Shown one piece after another: positions 21,581-31,739 of a stretch of 64,000 bases of DNA. The translations under genes and the position numbers were made by a program. The stretch comes from Vreelandella glaciei (GTDB lineage: Bacteria; Pseudomonadota; Gammaproteobacteria; Pseudomonadales; Halomonadaceae). The stretch lies in contig NZ_JACCDE010000014.1 of NCBI RefSeq assembly GCF_013415125.1, positions 58,220-122,219 of the forward strand, read 5' to 3'. The notes beneath the pieces are model-generated. The model did not search any database. It worked only from the letters and a program-made list of their open reading frames with translations, and was not told where the DNA came from. Position 1 is the stretch's first letter; every line of letters begins with the position of its first letter.

Positions 21581-22572
21581 AAACGCCTGCGTACGCTGAT
21601 CTCACCGCCGGCTAGGCGTCGCGAGTGACCATTTTCGGTAACCCAAAGGTTACCACTCTTATCTACTTCCCCGGCGATGGCATCGCTGGTCTGCTGCCCT
21701 TGGATCACCCGAATAGGCAGTCCTGCATAAGCATGACGTTGATTCCACTCATCCTGCCAGGCGCTAAAGCCAACACGCTCAAAGTCAGCCAGCATCGCCA
21801 ATAGACCAGCTACGACATCGGAGGCCAACTGATTACGCGAGATACCCGGCAACCGCTCGAAAAGCGCCGCAACCGGCTGTTCGATCGCGGCTCGCTGAGC
21901 AGCAGGCAGCCACAGATTCATGCCCATGCCGATCACTACCTCGCAGGGACCTGCCGCGTCCCCGGTGACTTCAATCAGAATACCGGCCAGCTTGCCAAGC
22001 TCGTCGCTGGCATCATCGCCCTGTTCGGAGAGCAAGATATCGTTGGGCCATTTTAACTTGGGCACCACGCCATGCTGCTCTAGCACCTGAGCCACTACAA
22101 CCCCGACGGCCAAACTCAGGCCTTCAAGCACCGCGATGCCAGATTCAAAGCGCCAGCCTAACGAGAGCATTAAACTCTGCCCCCAAGGCGTCGACCAGAC
22201 ACGCCCGCGTCGCCCACGCCCTGCCGTTTGCAGTTCAACCAAGCACACTTCGCCATGCCCCGCGCCCTGCTCAAAGCGCTGACGCAAATATTCATTGCTG
22301 GAAGGTAACTGATCTTCAACAAACAGGCGTGCAAGGTAATGACGTGTCTGAGCAGGTAAACGCTCGACGATTTTGGCGCCCTCCAGTGGCTCCAACCGCT
22401 GTGCTAGCCGATAGCCACGCCCTTTAACGGCGACTAGCTCAACGCCCAGCGCCTCCAGTTTTTTTAACTGCTTCCACACCGCAGCACGAGAAATACCCAG
22501 CGTTTCACCCAGCTGCTCGCCAGAGTGAACCTCGCCATCGCTTAACAAACGCATCAGGTTGCCGATGGTCAT
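21577..22572 (-). CDS. birA: Biotin-protein ligase / biotin operon repressor BirA
   Basis: BirA activates biotin to biotinyl-AMP and attaches it to the acetyl-CoA carboxylase carrier protein. With its N-terminal winged helix it can also repress biotin synthesis genes. The 331-residue product has an N-terminal helix-turn-helix (LGETLGISRAAVWKQLKKL, about 21-39), the biotin-binding loop GRGRRGRVWSTPWGQSL and KWPNDIL, and a C-terminal SH3-like domain. It is divergent from typA across a 235-nt gap. Confidence 0.95.
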   Translation of the reverse strand: MTIGNLMRLLSDGEVHSGEQLGETLGISRAAVWKQLKKLEALGVELVAVKGRGYRLAQRLEPLEGAKIVERLPAQTRHYLARLFVEDQLPSSNEYLRQRFEQGAGHGEVCLVELQTAGRGRRGRVWSTPWGQSLMLSLGWRFESGIAVLEGLSLAVGVVVAQVLEQHGVVPKLKWPNDILLSEQGDDASDELGKLAGILIEVTGDAAGPCEVVIGMGMNLWLPAAQRAAIEQPVAALFERLPGISRNQLASDVVAGLLAMLADFERVGFSAWQDEWNQRHAYAGLPIRVIQGQQTSDAIAGEVDKSGNLWVTENGHSRRLAGGEISVRRRL

Positions 22573-22807
22573 GCTCCTGCCCCAATGGGAAAAGCGCTAT
22601 TCTAGCGGATGGAGGTTCGCTGCGAAAACTTTCCTGGGGGCGACCAAGGTCGATAAGCGCTCCAGTAATATCAGAGAAGCCTTTGACATGGTAGAATAGC
22701 CATTGGACGCAAGCCCTGAGCCAAGATGGTCGGCAAATTGCCAGCCCTTGCGACCCGCATTTTCCGACCCGTGGACAAACGGGTGTTCACAAGAGTTCTC
22801 TCTCAGC

Positions 22808-24658
22808 ATGCAAAACCAGCAAAACTCCAGCGCGGTTAATAACCTGCGCAACGTCGCGATCATAGCCCACGTTGACCATGGTAAAACCACTCTGGTCGAC
22901 AAACTCCTGAGCCAGTCCGGCACCCTTGACCGTAAAGCAGAAGGTCAAGAGCGCGTTATGGACTCGAACGATCAGGAAAAAGAACGTGGTATTACCATTT
23001 TGGCCAAGAATACGGCCATTCAATGGCAAGACAGCCACGGTAACGGCTACCACATCAACATTGTGGATACGCCTGGGCACGCCGATTTCGGTGGTGAAGT
23101 TGAGCGCGTCATGTCGATGGTTGATTCGGTCCTACTTCTTGTAGACGCCGTTGATGGCCCGATGCCGCAAACTCGCTTTGTGACGCAAAAAGCCTTCGCC
23201 CAAGGCCTCAAGCCGATTGTGGTGGTCAACAAAATTGACCGTCCCGGCGCGCGCCCTGACTGGGTGATCGACCAGATTTTTGATCTGTTCGACAATCTAG
23301 GCGCGACTGACGAACAGCTCGATTTCCCGATCATTTACTGCTCTGCCTTGAACGGCATTGCCGGTATGGATCCTGAAGAGCTGGCCGACAACATGGACCC
23401 CATGTTCCAGGCGATCGTCGACATCGTTGAGCCGCCCAAGGTTGAACTTAACGGCCCCTTCCAGATGCAGATCTCCGCACTGGATTACAACAGCTACGTG
23501 GGCGTTATCGGCCTGGGCCGCATCAAGCGCGGTGCGGTGAAACCGAACCAACAGGTTTCGATCATCGGCGTTGACGGTAATGTACGTAAGGGCAAAATCG
23601 GCCAGGTCATGACCCATATGGGTCTTGAGCGTGTACAGACCAACGAAGCCACCGCGGGCGATATCGTCTGCGTTACCGGCATCGATGATCTGTCAATTTC
23701 TGACACCCTGTGCGATCCCGCTAACGTGCAGGCGCTGCCACCGCTCTCCGTTGATGAGCCGACCGTCTCGATGACCTTCCAGGTCAACGATTCACCGTTC
23801 GCCGGCAAAGACGGCAAGTTTGTGACCAGCCGTAATATCAAGGATCGCCTTGAACAAGAGCTGATTCACAACGTGGCGCTGCGCGTTGAAGAGGGCGAAA
23901 CCCCTGAGAAGTTCAAAGTATCTGGCCGTGGCGAACTGCACCTTTCGGTGTTGATCGAAACCATGCGTCGTGAAGGCTTTGAGCTGGCGGTAGGCCGCCC
24001 AGAAGTTATCATCAAAGAGATTGACGGTGAGAAGCAGGAGCCTTACGAAGAAGTCATCATCGACTGTGAAGAGCAGCACCAAGGCTCGATCATGGAAGAG
24101 CTGGGCTACCGTAAAGGTGAGATGACCAACATGCTGCCGGACGGTAAGGGACGGGTTCGCCTGGACTTCATCATTCCTGCCCGCGGCTTGATTGGTTTCC
24201 GTGGCCAGTTTTTAACCCTGACCTCTGGCACCGGCATTCTGACCAGCCGTTTTGATCACTACGGCCCGCTGAAGCCTGAAGCCTCTATTGAGCGTCGTAA
24301 TGGCGTATTGGTCTCAATGGTGGACGGTAAGGCCCTTGCCTACGCACTGTATGCACTGCAAGAGCGCGGCAAGCTGATTATTGATCACGCCACAGAAGTT
24401 TACGAAGGCATGCTGATCGGTATCAACAACCGCGCAAACGACATGGTGGTTAACCCCACTAAAGGCAAGAAGCTCGATAACATGCGCTCCACCGGTAACG
24501 ATGAGAACATCGTGTTAACCCCGCCGGTTAAGTTCTCCCTGGAGCAGGCAATCGAGTTCCTCGACTCCGACGAACTCGTCGAAGTCACGCCTGTGCATAT
24601 CCGCCTGCGTAAAAAGCTGTTGAAAGAGACCGAGCGTAAGCGTTTTAGCAAAAAGTAA
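22808..24658 (+). CDS. typA: Ribosome-associated GTPase TypA/BipA
   Basis: TypA/BipA is a translational GTPase involved in ribosome assembly and stress adaptation. The start chosen at 22808 ([20 protein letters not shown]) gives 616 residues, close to the family length; 35 upstream in-frame residues are not family-like. Motifs [23 protein letters not shown] and [13 protein letters not shown] are present, as is a C-terminal region ending [10 protein letters not shown]. It is monocistronic and followed by a strong terminator. Confidence 0.97.
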   Translation: MQNQQNSSAVNNLRNVAIIAHVDHGKTTLVDKLLSQSGTLDRKAEGQERVMDSNDQEKERGITILAKNTAIQWQDSHGNGYHINIVDTPGHADFGGEVERVMSMVDSVLLLVDAVDGPMPQTRFVTQKAFAQGLKPIVVVNKIDRPGARPDWVIDQIFDLFDNLGATDEQLDFPIIYCSALNGIAGMDPEELADNMDPMFQAIVDIVEPPKVELNGPFQMQISALDYNSYVGVIGLGRIKRGAVKPNQQVSIIGVDGNVRKGKIGQVMTHMGLERVQTNEATAGDIVCVTGIDDLSISDTLCDPANVQALPPLSVDEPTVSMTFQVNDSPFAGKDGKFVTSRNIKDRLEQELIHNVALRVEEGETPEKFKVSGRGELHLSVLIETMRREGFELAVGRPEVIIKEIDGEKQEPYEEVIIDCEEQHQGSIMEELGYRKGEMTNMLPDGKGRVRLDFIIPARGLIGFRGQFLTLTSGTGILTSRFDHYGPLKPEASIERRNGVLVSMVDGKALAYALYALQERGKLIIDHATEVYEGMLIGINNRANDMVVNPTKGKKLDNMRSTGNDENIVLTPPVKFSLEQAIEFLDSDELVEVTPVHIRLRKKLLKETERKRFSKK

Positions 24659-24683
24659 TATCGCTTAAAGCAGTTAGCTGTCG

Positions 24684-24709
24684 AAAAACCCGCGCAAGCG
24701 GGTTTTTTT
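24684..24709 (+). terminator. Terminator after typA
   Basis: AACCCGC-GCAA-GCGGGTT hairpin flanked by an A-run and followed by a T-run, about 25 nt past the typA stop. It is a textbook Rho-independent terminator. Confidence 0.9.
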
Positions 24710-24930
24710 ATGTCGATTCGCCACTCATCGAACACTCGTTTAACACTGTCAGCAGCTTGCCAAGCAGCCCACTAAACGCAGCCTAAACGTTACGGTGCTG
24801 GAAAGGCGGCGCGTTCTATCGCACAGTAACGCTAAATTCAGCACGCCCAGGGCACGCTGGCATCACTATCTTCATACAAGTGTTTGGATACCTATCCCCA
24901 TCCTGACACCCAAACACGGACACTCTTACC

Positions 24931-26376
24931 ATGAGCGGTCAAAACGTCTGGACGCACAAAGGCACCTTTCTTCTCGCCGCCGTTGGCTCCGCCGTCGGCC
25001 TAGGCAATCTGTGGCGATTCCCTTACCTCACCGGTGAAAATGGCGGCGGTGCCTTTATTTTGATTTATGCGCTGACCATTTTCGCGGTTGGTATTCCCAT
25101 TCTCATTGCTGAGATCATGTTGGGGCGTAACAGTCGACAAAGCCCAATTATGGGCATGCGACATCTCACTAAAACCCATGGTACCTCGCGGGCCTGGGAA
25201 ACGATCGGCTGGTTGGGTGCCGCTTCGGCGTTTTTAATTTTAAGCTTCTATTCGGTGATTGCCGGCTGGGCGATCCACTACACCGGGCTAATGCTGACCG
25301 GTTCTCTGGTGGGAGCTGATGCACAAACCATCAGCGATGGCTTCGATGCCCTTTTAGCGGCGCCCGGCCTAATGACGCTCTATCACACTATTTTCATTGC
25401 AGCGTCGGCGTTGATTGTCGGTATGGGGATTCATAAAGGCATCGAATCAGGCCTGCGCATTATGATGCCAGCGCTGTTTGTGATTCTGCTGGTGGTGCTG
25501 GCCTACGGCGTGGTGAATGGCGATATAGGCGCCGCCGCCAGCTTCCTGTTCACCTTTAATATCGCCGACCTCAGCCTTGAGGGCTGGCTGCAGGCCATGG
25601 GTCAGTCATTCTTCACCCTTAGCCTGGGGATGGGTGCGATTATGGCCTACGGTGCCTATATGCCCAGCGATGTGTCGCTGACGCGCACCGCCTTTGCCGT
25701 CGCTATTGTCGATACCGCCGTGGCGATGGTCGCTGGCCTGGCCATTTTTTCCCTGGTATTTGGCGCTGGTTTGGAAACCGGCCAGGGTCCTGGACTGATG
25801 TTTGTCACCCTGCCGCTGGCATTTGCCGAGATGCCGTTTGGCGCGTTGGTCGGTGGGGTGTTCTTTATTCTGGTGCTCGGCGCCGCTATCAGCTCCTCTA
25901 TTTCGCTGATCGAGCCTGTCGCGGCGTTCCTGGTGGAGCGCTTTGACATAACCCGGCCACAGGCGGTTACGATCATGGTCATCGCCGCCTGGGCAATGGG
26001 CCTGTTGACCGTGGTTAGCTTCAACATTTGGGCCGAGGGGACGATATTCCATAGCCTATTTGGGCGCAGTGCGTTTGAGTTTATCGAGCTACTCACCAAT
26101 ATCTTTATGCCGGTGGGCGGTCTGCTGATAGCGCTGTTTGCCGGCTGGGCGCTAACCCAAAGTGAAGTGATGAAAGAACTGGGCAGCAGCGTCACCTGGT
26201 TTAAGCTATGGCGTTTTCTGGTGCGCTTTGTGGCGCCTGCTGCGGTGGCCTTTGTGTTTTTACGCACCATTCCTCAGGTGGATGGCTATTTGATCCCCAC
26301 CCTCGGTGCGCTGCTCATGATTGGGGCCTTTGCAGCCAGCCAGCGTTGGCTAAAAAAACCACGACAAACAACTTAA
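24931..26376 (+). CDS. Sodium-dependent transporter, SNF (NSS) family
   Basis: A member of the neurotransmitter:sodium symporter family (LeuT/MhsT type), probably importing an amino acid or related solute with Na+. The 481-residue product begins with the family signature GTFLLAAVGSAVGLGNLWRF (TM1, Na+ and substrate site region), followed by PYLTGENGGGAFIL, and has about 11-12 hydrophobic segments. No strong Shine-Dalgarno is visible before the ATG. It lies 49 nt upstream of livG with a hairpin between them. The substrate cannot be read from the sequence. Confidence 0.9.
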   Translation: MSGQNVWTHKGTFLLAAVGSAVGLGNLWRFPYLTGENGGGAFILIYALTIFAVGIPILIAEIMLGRNSRQSPIMGMRHLTKTHGTSRAWETIGWLGAASAFLILSFYSVIAGWAIHYTGLMLTGSLVGADAQTISDGFDALLAAPGLMTLYHTIFIAASALIVGMGIHKGIESGLRIMMPALFVILLVVLAYGVVNGDIGAAASFLFTFNIADLSLEGWLQAMGQSFFTLSLGMGAIMAYGAYMPSDVSLTRTAFAVAIVDTAVAMVAGLAIFSLVFGAGLETGQGPGLMFVTLPLAFAEMPFGALVGGVFFILVLGAAISSSISLIEPVAAFLVERFDITRPQAVTIMVIAAWAMGLLTVVSFNIWAEGTIFHSLFGRSAFEFIELLTNIFMPVGGLLIALFAGWALTQSEVMKELGSSVTWFKLWRFLVRFVAPAAVAFVFLRTIPQVDGYLIPTLGALLMIGAFAASQRWLKKPRQTT

Positions 26377-26386
26377 TAACAGTGCG

Positions 26387-26408
26387 CAGGCGGCTTTTCA
26401 GCCGCCTG
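26387..26408 (+). promoter_or_regulatory. Hairpin between the SNF gene and livG
   Basis: CAGGCGGCT (26387-26395) and AGCCGCCTG (26400-26408) form a perfect 9-bp stem with a TTTC loop. It lies 6 nt before the livG ribosome binding site GTGGAG and has no T-tract. It may be a partial terminator, a processing site or a translational control stem. Confidence 0.45.
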
Positions 26409-26425
26409 TATCGCGTGGAGACACC

Positions 26426-27196
26426 ATGAACCCTCTTATTGATGTACAGCGAGTCAACAAAGCGTTCGGCGGCCTGCAGGTAATTAACGACTGCTCCATT
26501 CAAGTGGAGAAGGGTTCCATTACCGGCATGATCGGCCCTAACGGCGCAGGCAAATCTACCCTGTTTAATCTGATTGCCGGCGCTTTAGCCCCGGATAGCG
26601 GCCGCGTTCTGCTCGATGGTGAAGACATTACCGCGCTTAGTGCCGACCAGCGTTTCCACAAAGGCCTGCTGCGTACCTTCCAGATTGCCCACGAGTTCAG
26701 CCAGATGAGCGCGCTGGAGAACCTCATGATGGTGCCACCCAAACAGGCGGGAGAAAGCCTTTTTAGCGCTTGGTTAAAGCCAGACATAGTGCGCCAAGAA
26801 GAAGCCGAGGTGCGCCGCCGCGCGCTGGAGGTGATTGATTTCGTCGGCCTGCACCACGTGCGTAATGAGCTAGCGGGCAACTTGTCCGGCGGCCAGAAGA
26901 AGCTGCTGGAGCTTGGCCGCACCATGATGACCAACGCCAAGGTAGTGCTACTTGATGAGATCGCCGCCGGGGTAAACCGCACCCTGCTGGGTGATTTGAT
27001 CGGCAATATTGAGCGGCTCAACCGCGAAATGGGTTACACCTTCCTGGTCATTGAGCACGATATGGAGATGATTGCCCGCCTTTGCGACCCGGTTATCGTG
27101 CTGGCTCAGGGCAGCGTGATGGTGGAGGGGCATATCAACGACATCCAGAATAATCCTGAGGTCATTGAGGCCTACTTCGGTACAGATGCCGCTTAA
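26426..27196 (+). CDS. livG: Branched-chain amino acid ABC transporter ATPase LivG
   Basis: One of two ATPases powering a LIV-type importer. The 256-residue product has Walker A GPNGAGKST (about 37-45), signature LSGGQKKLLELGRTMM, Walker B VVLLDEIAAGVN and the LivG-type H-loop VIEHDMEMIARLCDPVIVLA. GTGGAG precedes the ATG. It is the first liv gene in the order livG-livF-livH-livM. The exact substrate class is inferred from the family. Confidence 0.93.
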   Translation: MNPLIDVQRVNKAFGGLQVINDCSIQVEKGSITGMIGPNGAGKSTLFNLIAGALAPDSGRVLLDGEDITALSADQRFHKGLLRTFQIAHEFSQMSALENLMMVPPKQAGESLFSAWLKPDIVRQEEAEVRRRALEVIDFVGLHHVRNELAGNLSGGQKKLLELGRTMMTNAKVVLLDEIAAGVNRTLLGDLIGNIERLNREMGYTFLVIEHDMEMIARLCDPVIVLAQGSVMVEGHINDIQNNPEVIEAYFGTDAA

Positions 27197-27271
27197 ACGT
27201 GACGTTTTCTCCCATTAGCCAATTAATATAATGATGTCGCTGCCAAGCGACCTTGCTGGAATACTTTGCTT

Positions 27272-27991
27272 ATGCCATCAACAACCAGGCCATTAATCGA
27301 CGCACGCGATGTGCACGGCGGCTATGGCGGCATGAATATCCTTAACGGGATAAACATGACGCTGGAAGCCGATGAGGTCGGTGTGATCGTCGGCCCTAAC
27401 GGGGCGGGTAAATCCACCATGCTGAAAGCGGTCTTTGGCCTGCTGCATGTTAATCAGGGCGAGATACTGCTTAACGGCCAGCCCATCCAAAACCTGCCGC
27501 CTAACCAGCTGGTGCAGCGCGGCATGGGCTTCGTGCCCCAGGAAAAGAACGTTTTCCCCAGCCTTTCGGTGCAGGAAAACCTCGAAATGGGCGCTTTTCT
27601 AAAGCCGCAAAACGTCAAGCGCATGCTCGCTCAGATCTATGAGTTTTTCCCTCCGCTGTATGAGAAGCGCCGCCAGCCTGCCGGTGAGCTTTCCGGCGGA
27701 CAGCGCCAGATGGTCGCCATGGGGCGCGCCTTGATGGCCGAGCCCAGCCTGCTGTTGCTGGACGAACCCACCGCGGGGCTGTCGCCGCTGTATATGAATG
27801 AGATTTTCGACCGCGTCAAACAGATCAACGCCGCTGGCGTGGGCATTTTGATGGTAGAACAGAACGCCAAGCAGGCACTCGCGATCGCCGATAAAGGCTT
27901 TGTGCTGGCCGCCGGCCAGAACCGTTTTACCGACACAGGGGCCGCTCTGCTCGCCGACCCCGATGTGGCCAAAAGCTTTTTGGGCGGCTAG
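27272..27991 (+). CDS. livF: Branched-chain amino acid ABC transporter ATPase LivF
   Basis: Second ATPase of the LIV importer. The ATG at 27272 (MPSTTRPLIDARDVHGGYGG) is preferred to a TTG two codons upstream and gives 239 residues. Walker A GPNGAGKST, signature ELSGGQRQMVAMGRALM and Walker B LLLLDEPTAGLSP are present, followed by MVEQNAKQAL in the H-loop typical of LivF. It starts 75 nt after livG and is followed by livH after 16 nt. Confidence 0.93.
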   Translation: MPSTTRPLIDARDVHGGYGGMNILNGINMTLEADEVGVIVGPNGAGKSTMLKAVFGLLHVNQGEILLNGQPIQNLPPNQLVQRGMGFVPQEKNVFPSLSVQENLEMGAFLKPQNVKRMLAQIYEFFPPLYEKRRQPAGELSGGQRQMVAMGRALMAEPSLLLLDEPTAGLSPLYMNEIFDRVKQINAAGVGILMVEQNAKQALAIADKGFVLAAGQNRFTDTGAALLADPDVAKSFLGG

Positions 27992-28007
27992 CCCTGGGGA
28001 CAATAAC

Positions 28008-29012
28008 GTGAATGAACTGGTTTTTTTCATCAATAATGTGGTGATTTCGGGCAGTGTAAGCGGCTCAATTTATGCCATCGGGGCCATTGGGGTAACGCTG
28101 ATTTTCAGCATTATGCGCTTTGCCCACTTTGCCCACGCCGACATGATGACCTTCGGCGCCTTTATGGTGCTGCTGCTCACCACAGCGTTCCCGGCGGCAG
28201 GCGCCAGCCTGGGCGTACCCACCGCCGTGCTAATGCTGCCGCTGGCGATGCTGCTCACCGCCTCCTTGGCTGTAGGTATCGATAAAATCTTCTACAAGCC
28301 GCTGCGTGCCCACGGGGTCAAGCCGATTGTGTTGGTGATTGGCTCGCTGGGGGTCACGTTGATCCTACAAGGCTTGATCCGCCTCTTTTCCGGCACCGGC
28401 GGGCAGAGTTTATATGTCGACGACCGTAAAGAGATCTTCCGCCTTGCGCTGCCCTTCGAGGGTGCCCGTGCACCGATTGTGGTGACCGAACCGCAGATTT
28501 ATCTGTTCGTGATCACTATCGTTGCGGTCGTCGCACTACACCTTTTCCTTAACCGTTCGCGGTTAGGCAAGGCTATGCGCGCCATGTCGGATAACCCTGA
28601 ACTCGCCCAGGCATCGGGTATTAATACCAATACCATCGTGGCGGTGACCTGGATGATTGCGGGAGCTTTAGCCGCAATTGCCGGAACGCTGCTCTCCCTG
28701 GATGTCACCTTCAAGCCCGATTTGAGCTTCTTCCTGCTGCTGCCTATCTTTGCCGCCGCCATTGTCGGCGGTGTTGGCCACCCTTATGGCGCGATTGCCG
28801 GGGGTTTTGTGGTCGGTTTCGCCGAAACCTTGGCAGTGTTTAACTGGAACGTGCTGTTGCGCCCTTTCAGCGATAGCCTGCCCGCCTGGCTGGAGCTGCC
28901 ATCAAACCTCGCCTTTGTGGGCACCGAGTATAAAATCGTGGTGCCATTTTTCATTCTGGTAGCCATTCTGGTGTGGCGTCCCACCGGACTCTTTAAGGGC
29001 AAGGTGATCTAA
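28008..29012 (+). CDS. livH: Branched-chain amino acid ABC transporter permease LivH
   Basis: Inner-membrane permease of the LIV importer. The start is GTG 28008 (MNELVFFINNVVISGSVSGS), preceded by GGGGA, giving 334 residues; a longer in-frame reading would overlap livF by 92 nt. Multiple hydrophobic segments are present, along with the LivH-type motif GLIRLFSG and the cytoplasmic loop region RSRLGKAMRAMSDNPELAQA. Its stop overlaps the livM ATG. Confidence 0.92.
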   Translation: MNELVFFINNVVISGSVSGSIYAIGAIGVTLIFSIMRFAHFAHADMMTFGAFMVLLLTTAFPAAGASLGVPTAVLMLPLAMLLTASLAVGIDKIFYKPLRAHGVKPIVLVIGSLGVTLILQGLIRLFSGTGGQSLYVDDRKEIFRLALPFEGARAPIVVTEPQIYLFVITIVAVVALHLFLNRSRLGKAMRAMSDNPELAQASGINTNTIVAVTWMIAGALAAIAGTLLSLDVTFKPDLSFFLLLPIFAAAIVGGVGHPYGAIAGGFVVGFAETLAVFNWNVLLRPFSDSLPAWLELPSNLAFVGTEYKIVVPFFILVAILVWRPTGLFKGKVI

Positions 29013-30337
29013 TGAGCAACTCAGAAAAAACCCGCAACCCTGCCTACACCCCCCAAGAGGCCGCGCCTGGTCGTCGCTTCCCGCTGCGCGAGCTAATTCT
29101 GTTTGGTGTGCTGCTGGTGGCTATTTTAGCGGTTTACGCCATCATGGGCGCCGCCTATAGCACACGCATGCTGGTCGAGGCCGCCTGCTACGCCATTCTG
29201 GCGCTGGGGTTAACGATTCAATGGGGCTACGCGGGGCAGTTTAACGCTGGTGTGATGGGCTTTGTTGCTCTGGGCGGCTTCTGCGCAATGTTCTTTAGCG
29301 TGCCGGTCAATGATGCCTTCTGGGGCACGGCGCTACCCGGTGAATTTGGCCGCGTATTGCTGTATGGCGCAGCCGCTATTGTATTGATTGTTGGCGCCAG
29401 CAAGCTGGATCGACTGGGCGTACCCAAGCCCCTGCGTACGTTTATCACCGTGGTGTTGGGTCTCGTGCTTTACCTGGTGGTGATTAGCCAGCTGCGCGAA
29501 GTCACTGATGCGATTGAAAACCAGGCAGGCTTTGTCGGTGGGCTTGGCTTACCGCCCTGGATCGGCTGGATTGTTGGTGGCGCCTTAGCAGGTGGCGTGG
29601 GCTACTTTATTGGTCATATCTGTTTAGGCTTACGCAGTGACTATCTGGCCATTGCTACCCTGGGCATTGCCGAAATCATCAAGGCGTTTTTGAAGAACTC
29701 TGATTGGCTGACCCGCGGCACCGCAACGGTGTCACCGCTCCCATGGCCAACGCCGGGACCTGCCGAGCTGGGGTTTACCCTCTCCCGGGCTATCTACCTT
29801 TCGTTTACCGCGGTGATCATTGCGGTGATCTTCTTTCTGCTCAATCGCGCCTACAACGCCCCCTGGGGACGAATGATTCGGGCAATTCGCGATAACGAAG
29901 TTTCCGCTGCGGCAATGGGTAAGGATATCAACAAACGGCGTCTGGAAATCTTCGTGCTGGGCTGCATTCTGATGGGCTTGGGCGGCGGCATCCTGGGCAC
30001 CTTCAACAGCCTCTTCGACCCACAGGGCTATCTGCCGCTCAACCATACCTTCCTGGTGCTGGTAATGGTGATACTGGGTGGGCCGGGCAATAACCTGGGC
30101 ACTATTTTCGGCGCCGTAGCGGTGTATATTATCTGGATTATGTCTGAACCTTTGGCGCTGTTTTTAATGCAGTTAGCCGTCGCGTTTGGCGAAGGGGCTT
30201 TCGGTTGGGATGCTCCCAGCAATATGGATAGCCGCGCCCTGCAGGCACGGGTGCTGGTGATTGGTTTGCTGATCACGATGGTGCTGCGCTTTGCGCCCAA
30301 AGGGCTACTACCCGAGAAGATCAAAAGCCACGGCTGA
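29012..30337 (+). CDS. livM: Branched-chain amino acid ABC transporter permease LivM
   Basis: Second permease of the LIV importer. The 441-residue product has a cytoplasmic N-terminus and about ten hydrophobic segments. It carries the coupling loop WGRMIRAIRDNEVSAAAMGK and the family segment GLRSDYLAIATLGIAEI. It is longer than many LivM proteins because of an insert around residues 95-190. TAATG overlap with livH implies coupling. A shared terminator follows. Confidence 0.92.
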   Translation: MSNSEKTRNPAYTPQEAAPGRRFPLRELILFGVLLVAILAVYAIMGAAYSTRMLVEAACYAILALGLTIQWGYAGQFNAGVMGFVALGGFCAMFFSVPVNDAFWGTALPGEFGRVLLYGAAAIVLIVGASKLDRLGVPKPLRTFITVVLGLVLYLVVISQLREVTDAIENQAGFVGGLGLPPWIGWIVGGALAGGVGYFIGHICLGLRSDYLAIATLGIAEIIKAFLKNSDWLTRGTATVSPLPWPTPGPAELGFTLSRAIYLSFTAVIIAVIFFLLNRAYNAPWGRMIRAIRDNEVSAAAMGKDINKRRLEIFVLGCILMGLGGGILGTFNSLFDPQGYLPLNHTFLVLVMVILGGPGNNLGTIFGAVAVYIIWIMSEPLALFLMQLAVAFGEGAFGWDAPSNMDSRALQARVLVIGLLITMVLRFAPKGLLPEKIKSHG

Positions 30338-30357
30338 TGGCCTCAACTGATGACTCA

Positions 30358-30395
30358 TAAAAAATGCCCGGCTGTTATCAGCCGGGCATTTTTAA
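30358..30395. terminator. Bidirectional terminator between livM and livK
   Basis: AATGCCCGGCTG-TTAT-CAGCCGGGCATT hairpin flanked by an A-run on the left and a T-run on the right, so it can end transcripts from both the plus-strand livGFHM and the minus-strand livK genes, which converge here. Confidence 0.9.
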
Positions 30396-30411
30396 CGCTA
30401 AGCCTTAAGGC

Positions 30412-31620
30412 TTAAAGATCAACCTGACCTTTGCTGGTAAAGGTGCCGTCCTCGACAGCCATTTCAACCACTACACCGGGTACGTCGCCGTTATCATCGA
30501 ACTCATGAGAGCCGGAAGCGCCTTCGTAGTTAATATCGGTACCTGCGGCAATCAACTCAACCGCTTTTTCCCACTCGCCGGGCAGAATGACTTCGCCAGG
30601 GGCGCTTGAGACGCTGCGCAGCGCTTCGGAAAGGCCTTCACGGTCAGCGCTGCCGTTCTGCTCAATTGCTAATGCAATCAGGAAGGCGGCGTCGTAGGCT
30701 TGGGCGGCAAATACTGCGCTTGGGTCCAGCTCAGCGGCTTCAGCGGCTTCGATAAAGATATCGGTGCCGGGCAGGTCAGGACTGCCGGGGCGCGTAGCGA
30801 TCATGCCATCCAGCACATCTGCACCAATGGCTTCAATAAGGCTATCACCGACCATGCCGTCAGCGCCTACATACTGGGTAAACATGCCGCTTTCATAGGC
30901 TTGACGCAGTACCGTTTGACCTGACGTATCGGCATAAGCCAACACTACCAATGTTTCCACGCCGCTCACTGAAAGCGAGCCTAACTCAGAACGATAGTCG
31001 GCGCGGTTATCTTCGTGGGCCAGGTTCTCGGTAATCTCGCCGCCACCGGCCTGAAACGCGGCGCTGAAGGCGTCAGAAAGGCCCTGACCGTAATCATTAT
31101 TGACGTAGGTCACCGCCACTGCGTCAATGCCTTTTTCAAGCAGTAGCTTAGCCAGCATTTCCCCCTGGAAAGCGTCTGAGGGTACGGTGCGGAATACCAG
31201 ATCATTATCGTCCAGTTCTGATACGGCAGGCGCCGTAGAGGCAGGCGATACCATCAATACGCCACCGGGAATGGCCGCGTTGTTGGCTGCAGCAATGGTT
31301 GCACCAGTACATAGGGCACCCACTATCGCCGTCACATTCTCAGAGTTCACCATCCGGTCAGCGGCGTTTGAGGCAGCTGATGCATCGGAACAGGTGGTAT
31401 CGCCGGAGGGCATCACCAACGTTTGTCCATCTAGAATGCCGCCCTGCTCATTGATCTGCTCTACGGCTAGCTGAGCACCTTCAAAAATGGGGGGCGTTAA
31501 ACTTTCGATTCCCCCAGTAAAGCCGCCCAAGAAGCCAACTTTGACCTCTGCCTGTGCGAATCCGGTCATTGCCAGGGTTGAGGCCGCCACAGCGGTGGCT
31601 AATGCGCGCTTATTGATCAT
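30412..31620 (-). CDS. livK: Branched-chain amino acid ABC transporter substrate-binding protein
   Basis: Periplasmic binding protein of the LIV type (type I fold). The 402-residue product begins with a signal peptide, MINKRALATAVAASTLAMTG then FAQA, with likely cleavage after AQA. The mature part starts EVKVGFLGGFTGGIE and has the domain pattern of ABC substrate-binding proteins for amino acids. It is encoded convergently with livGFHM instead of within their operon, so its expression is controlled separately. The ligand is inferred from the neighbours. Confidence 0.9.
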   Translation of the reverse strand: MINKRALATAVAASTLAMTGFAQAEVKVGFLGGFTGGIESLTPPIFEGAQLAVEQINEQGGILDGQTLVMPSGDTTCSDASAASNAADRMVNSENVTAIVGALCTGATIAAANNAAIPGGVLMVSPASTAPAVSELDDNDLVFRTVPSDAFQGEMLAKLLLEKGIDAVAVTYVNNDYGQGLSDAFSAAFQAGGGEITENLAHEDNRADYRSELGSLSVSGVETLVVLAYADTSGQTVLRQAYESGMFTQYVGADGMVGDSLIEAIGADVLDGMIATRPGSPDLPGTDIFIEAAEAAELDPSAVFAAQAYDAAFLIALAIEQNGSADREGLSEALRSVSSAPGEVILPGEWEKAVELIAAGTDINYEGASGSHEFDDNGDVPGVVVEMAVEDGTFTSKGQVDL

Positions 31621-31739
31621 ATTATTTGTCGCTCCCAGTGTCGTAAGAGGTTGTTCAATTTTTTAGTGTGCCTCATCGGACAATCGTTAAGGCTGCTATT
31701 AATCTGGAACTTGAACGCCAAAAACACAAGCATCGGTTT

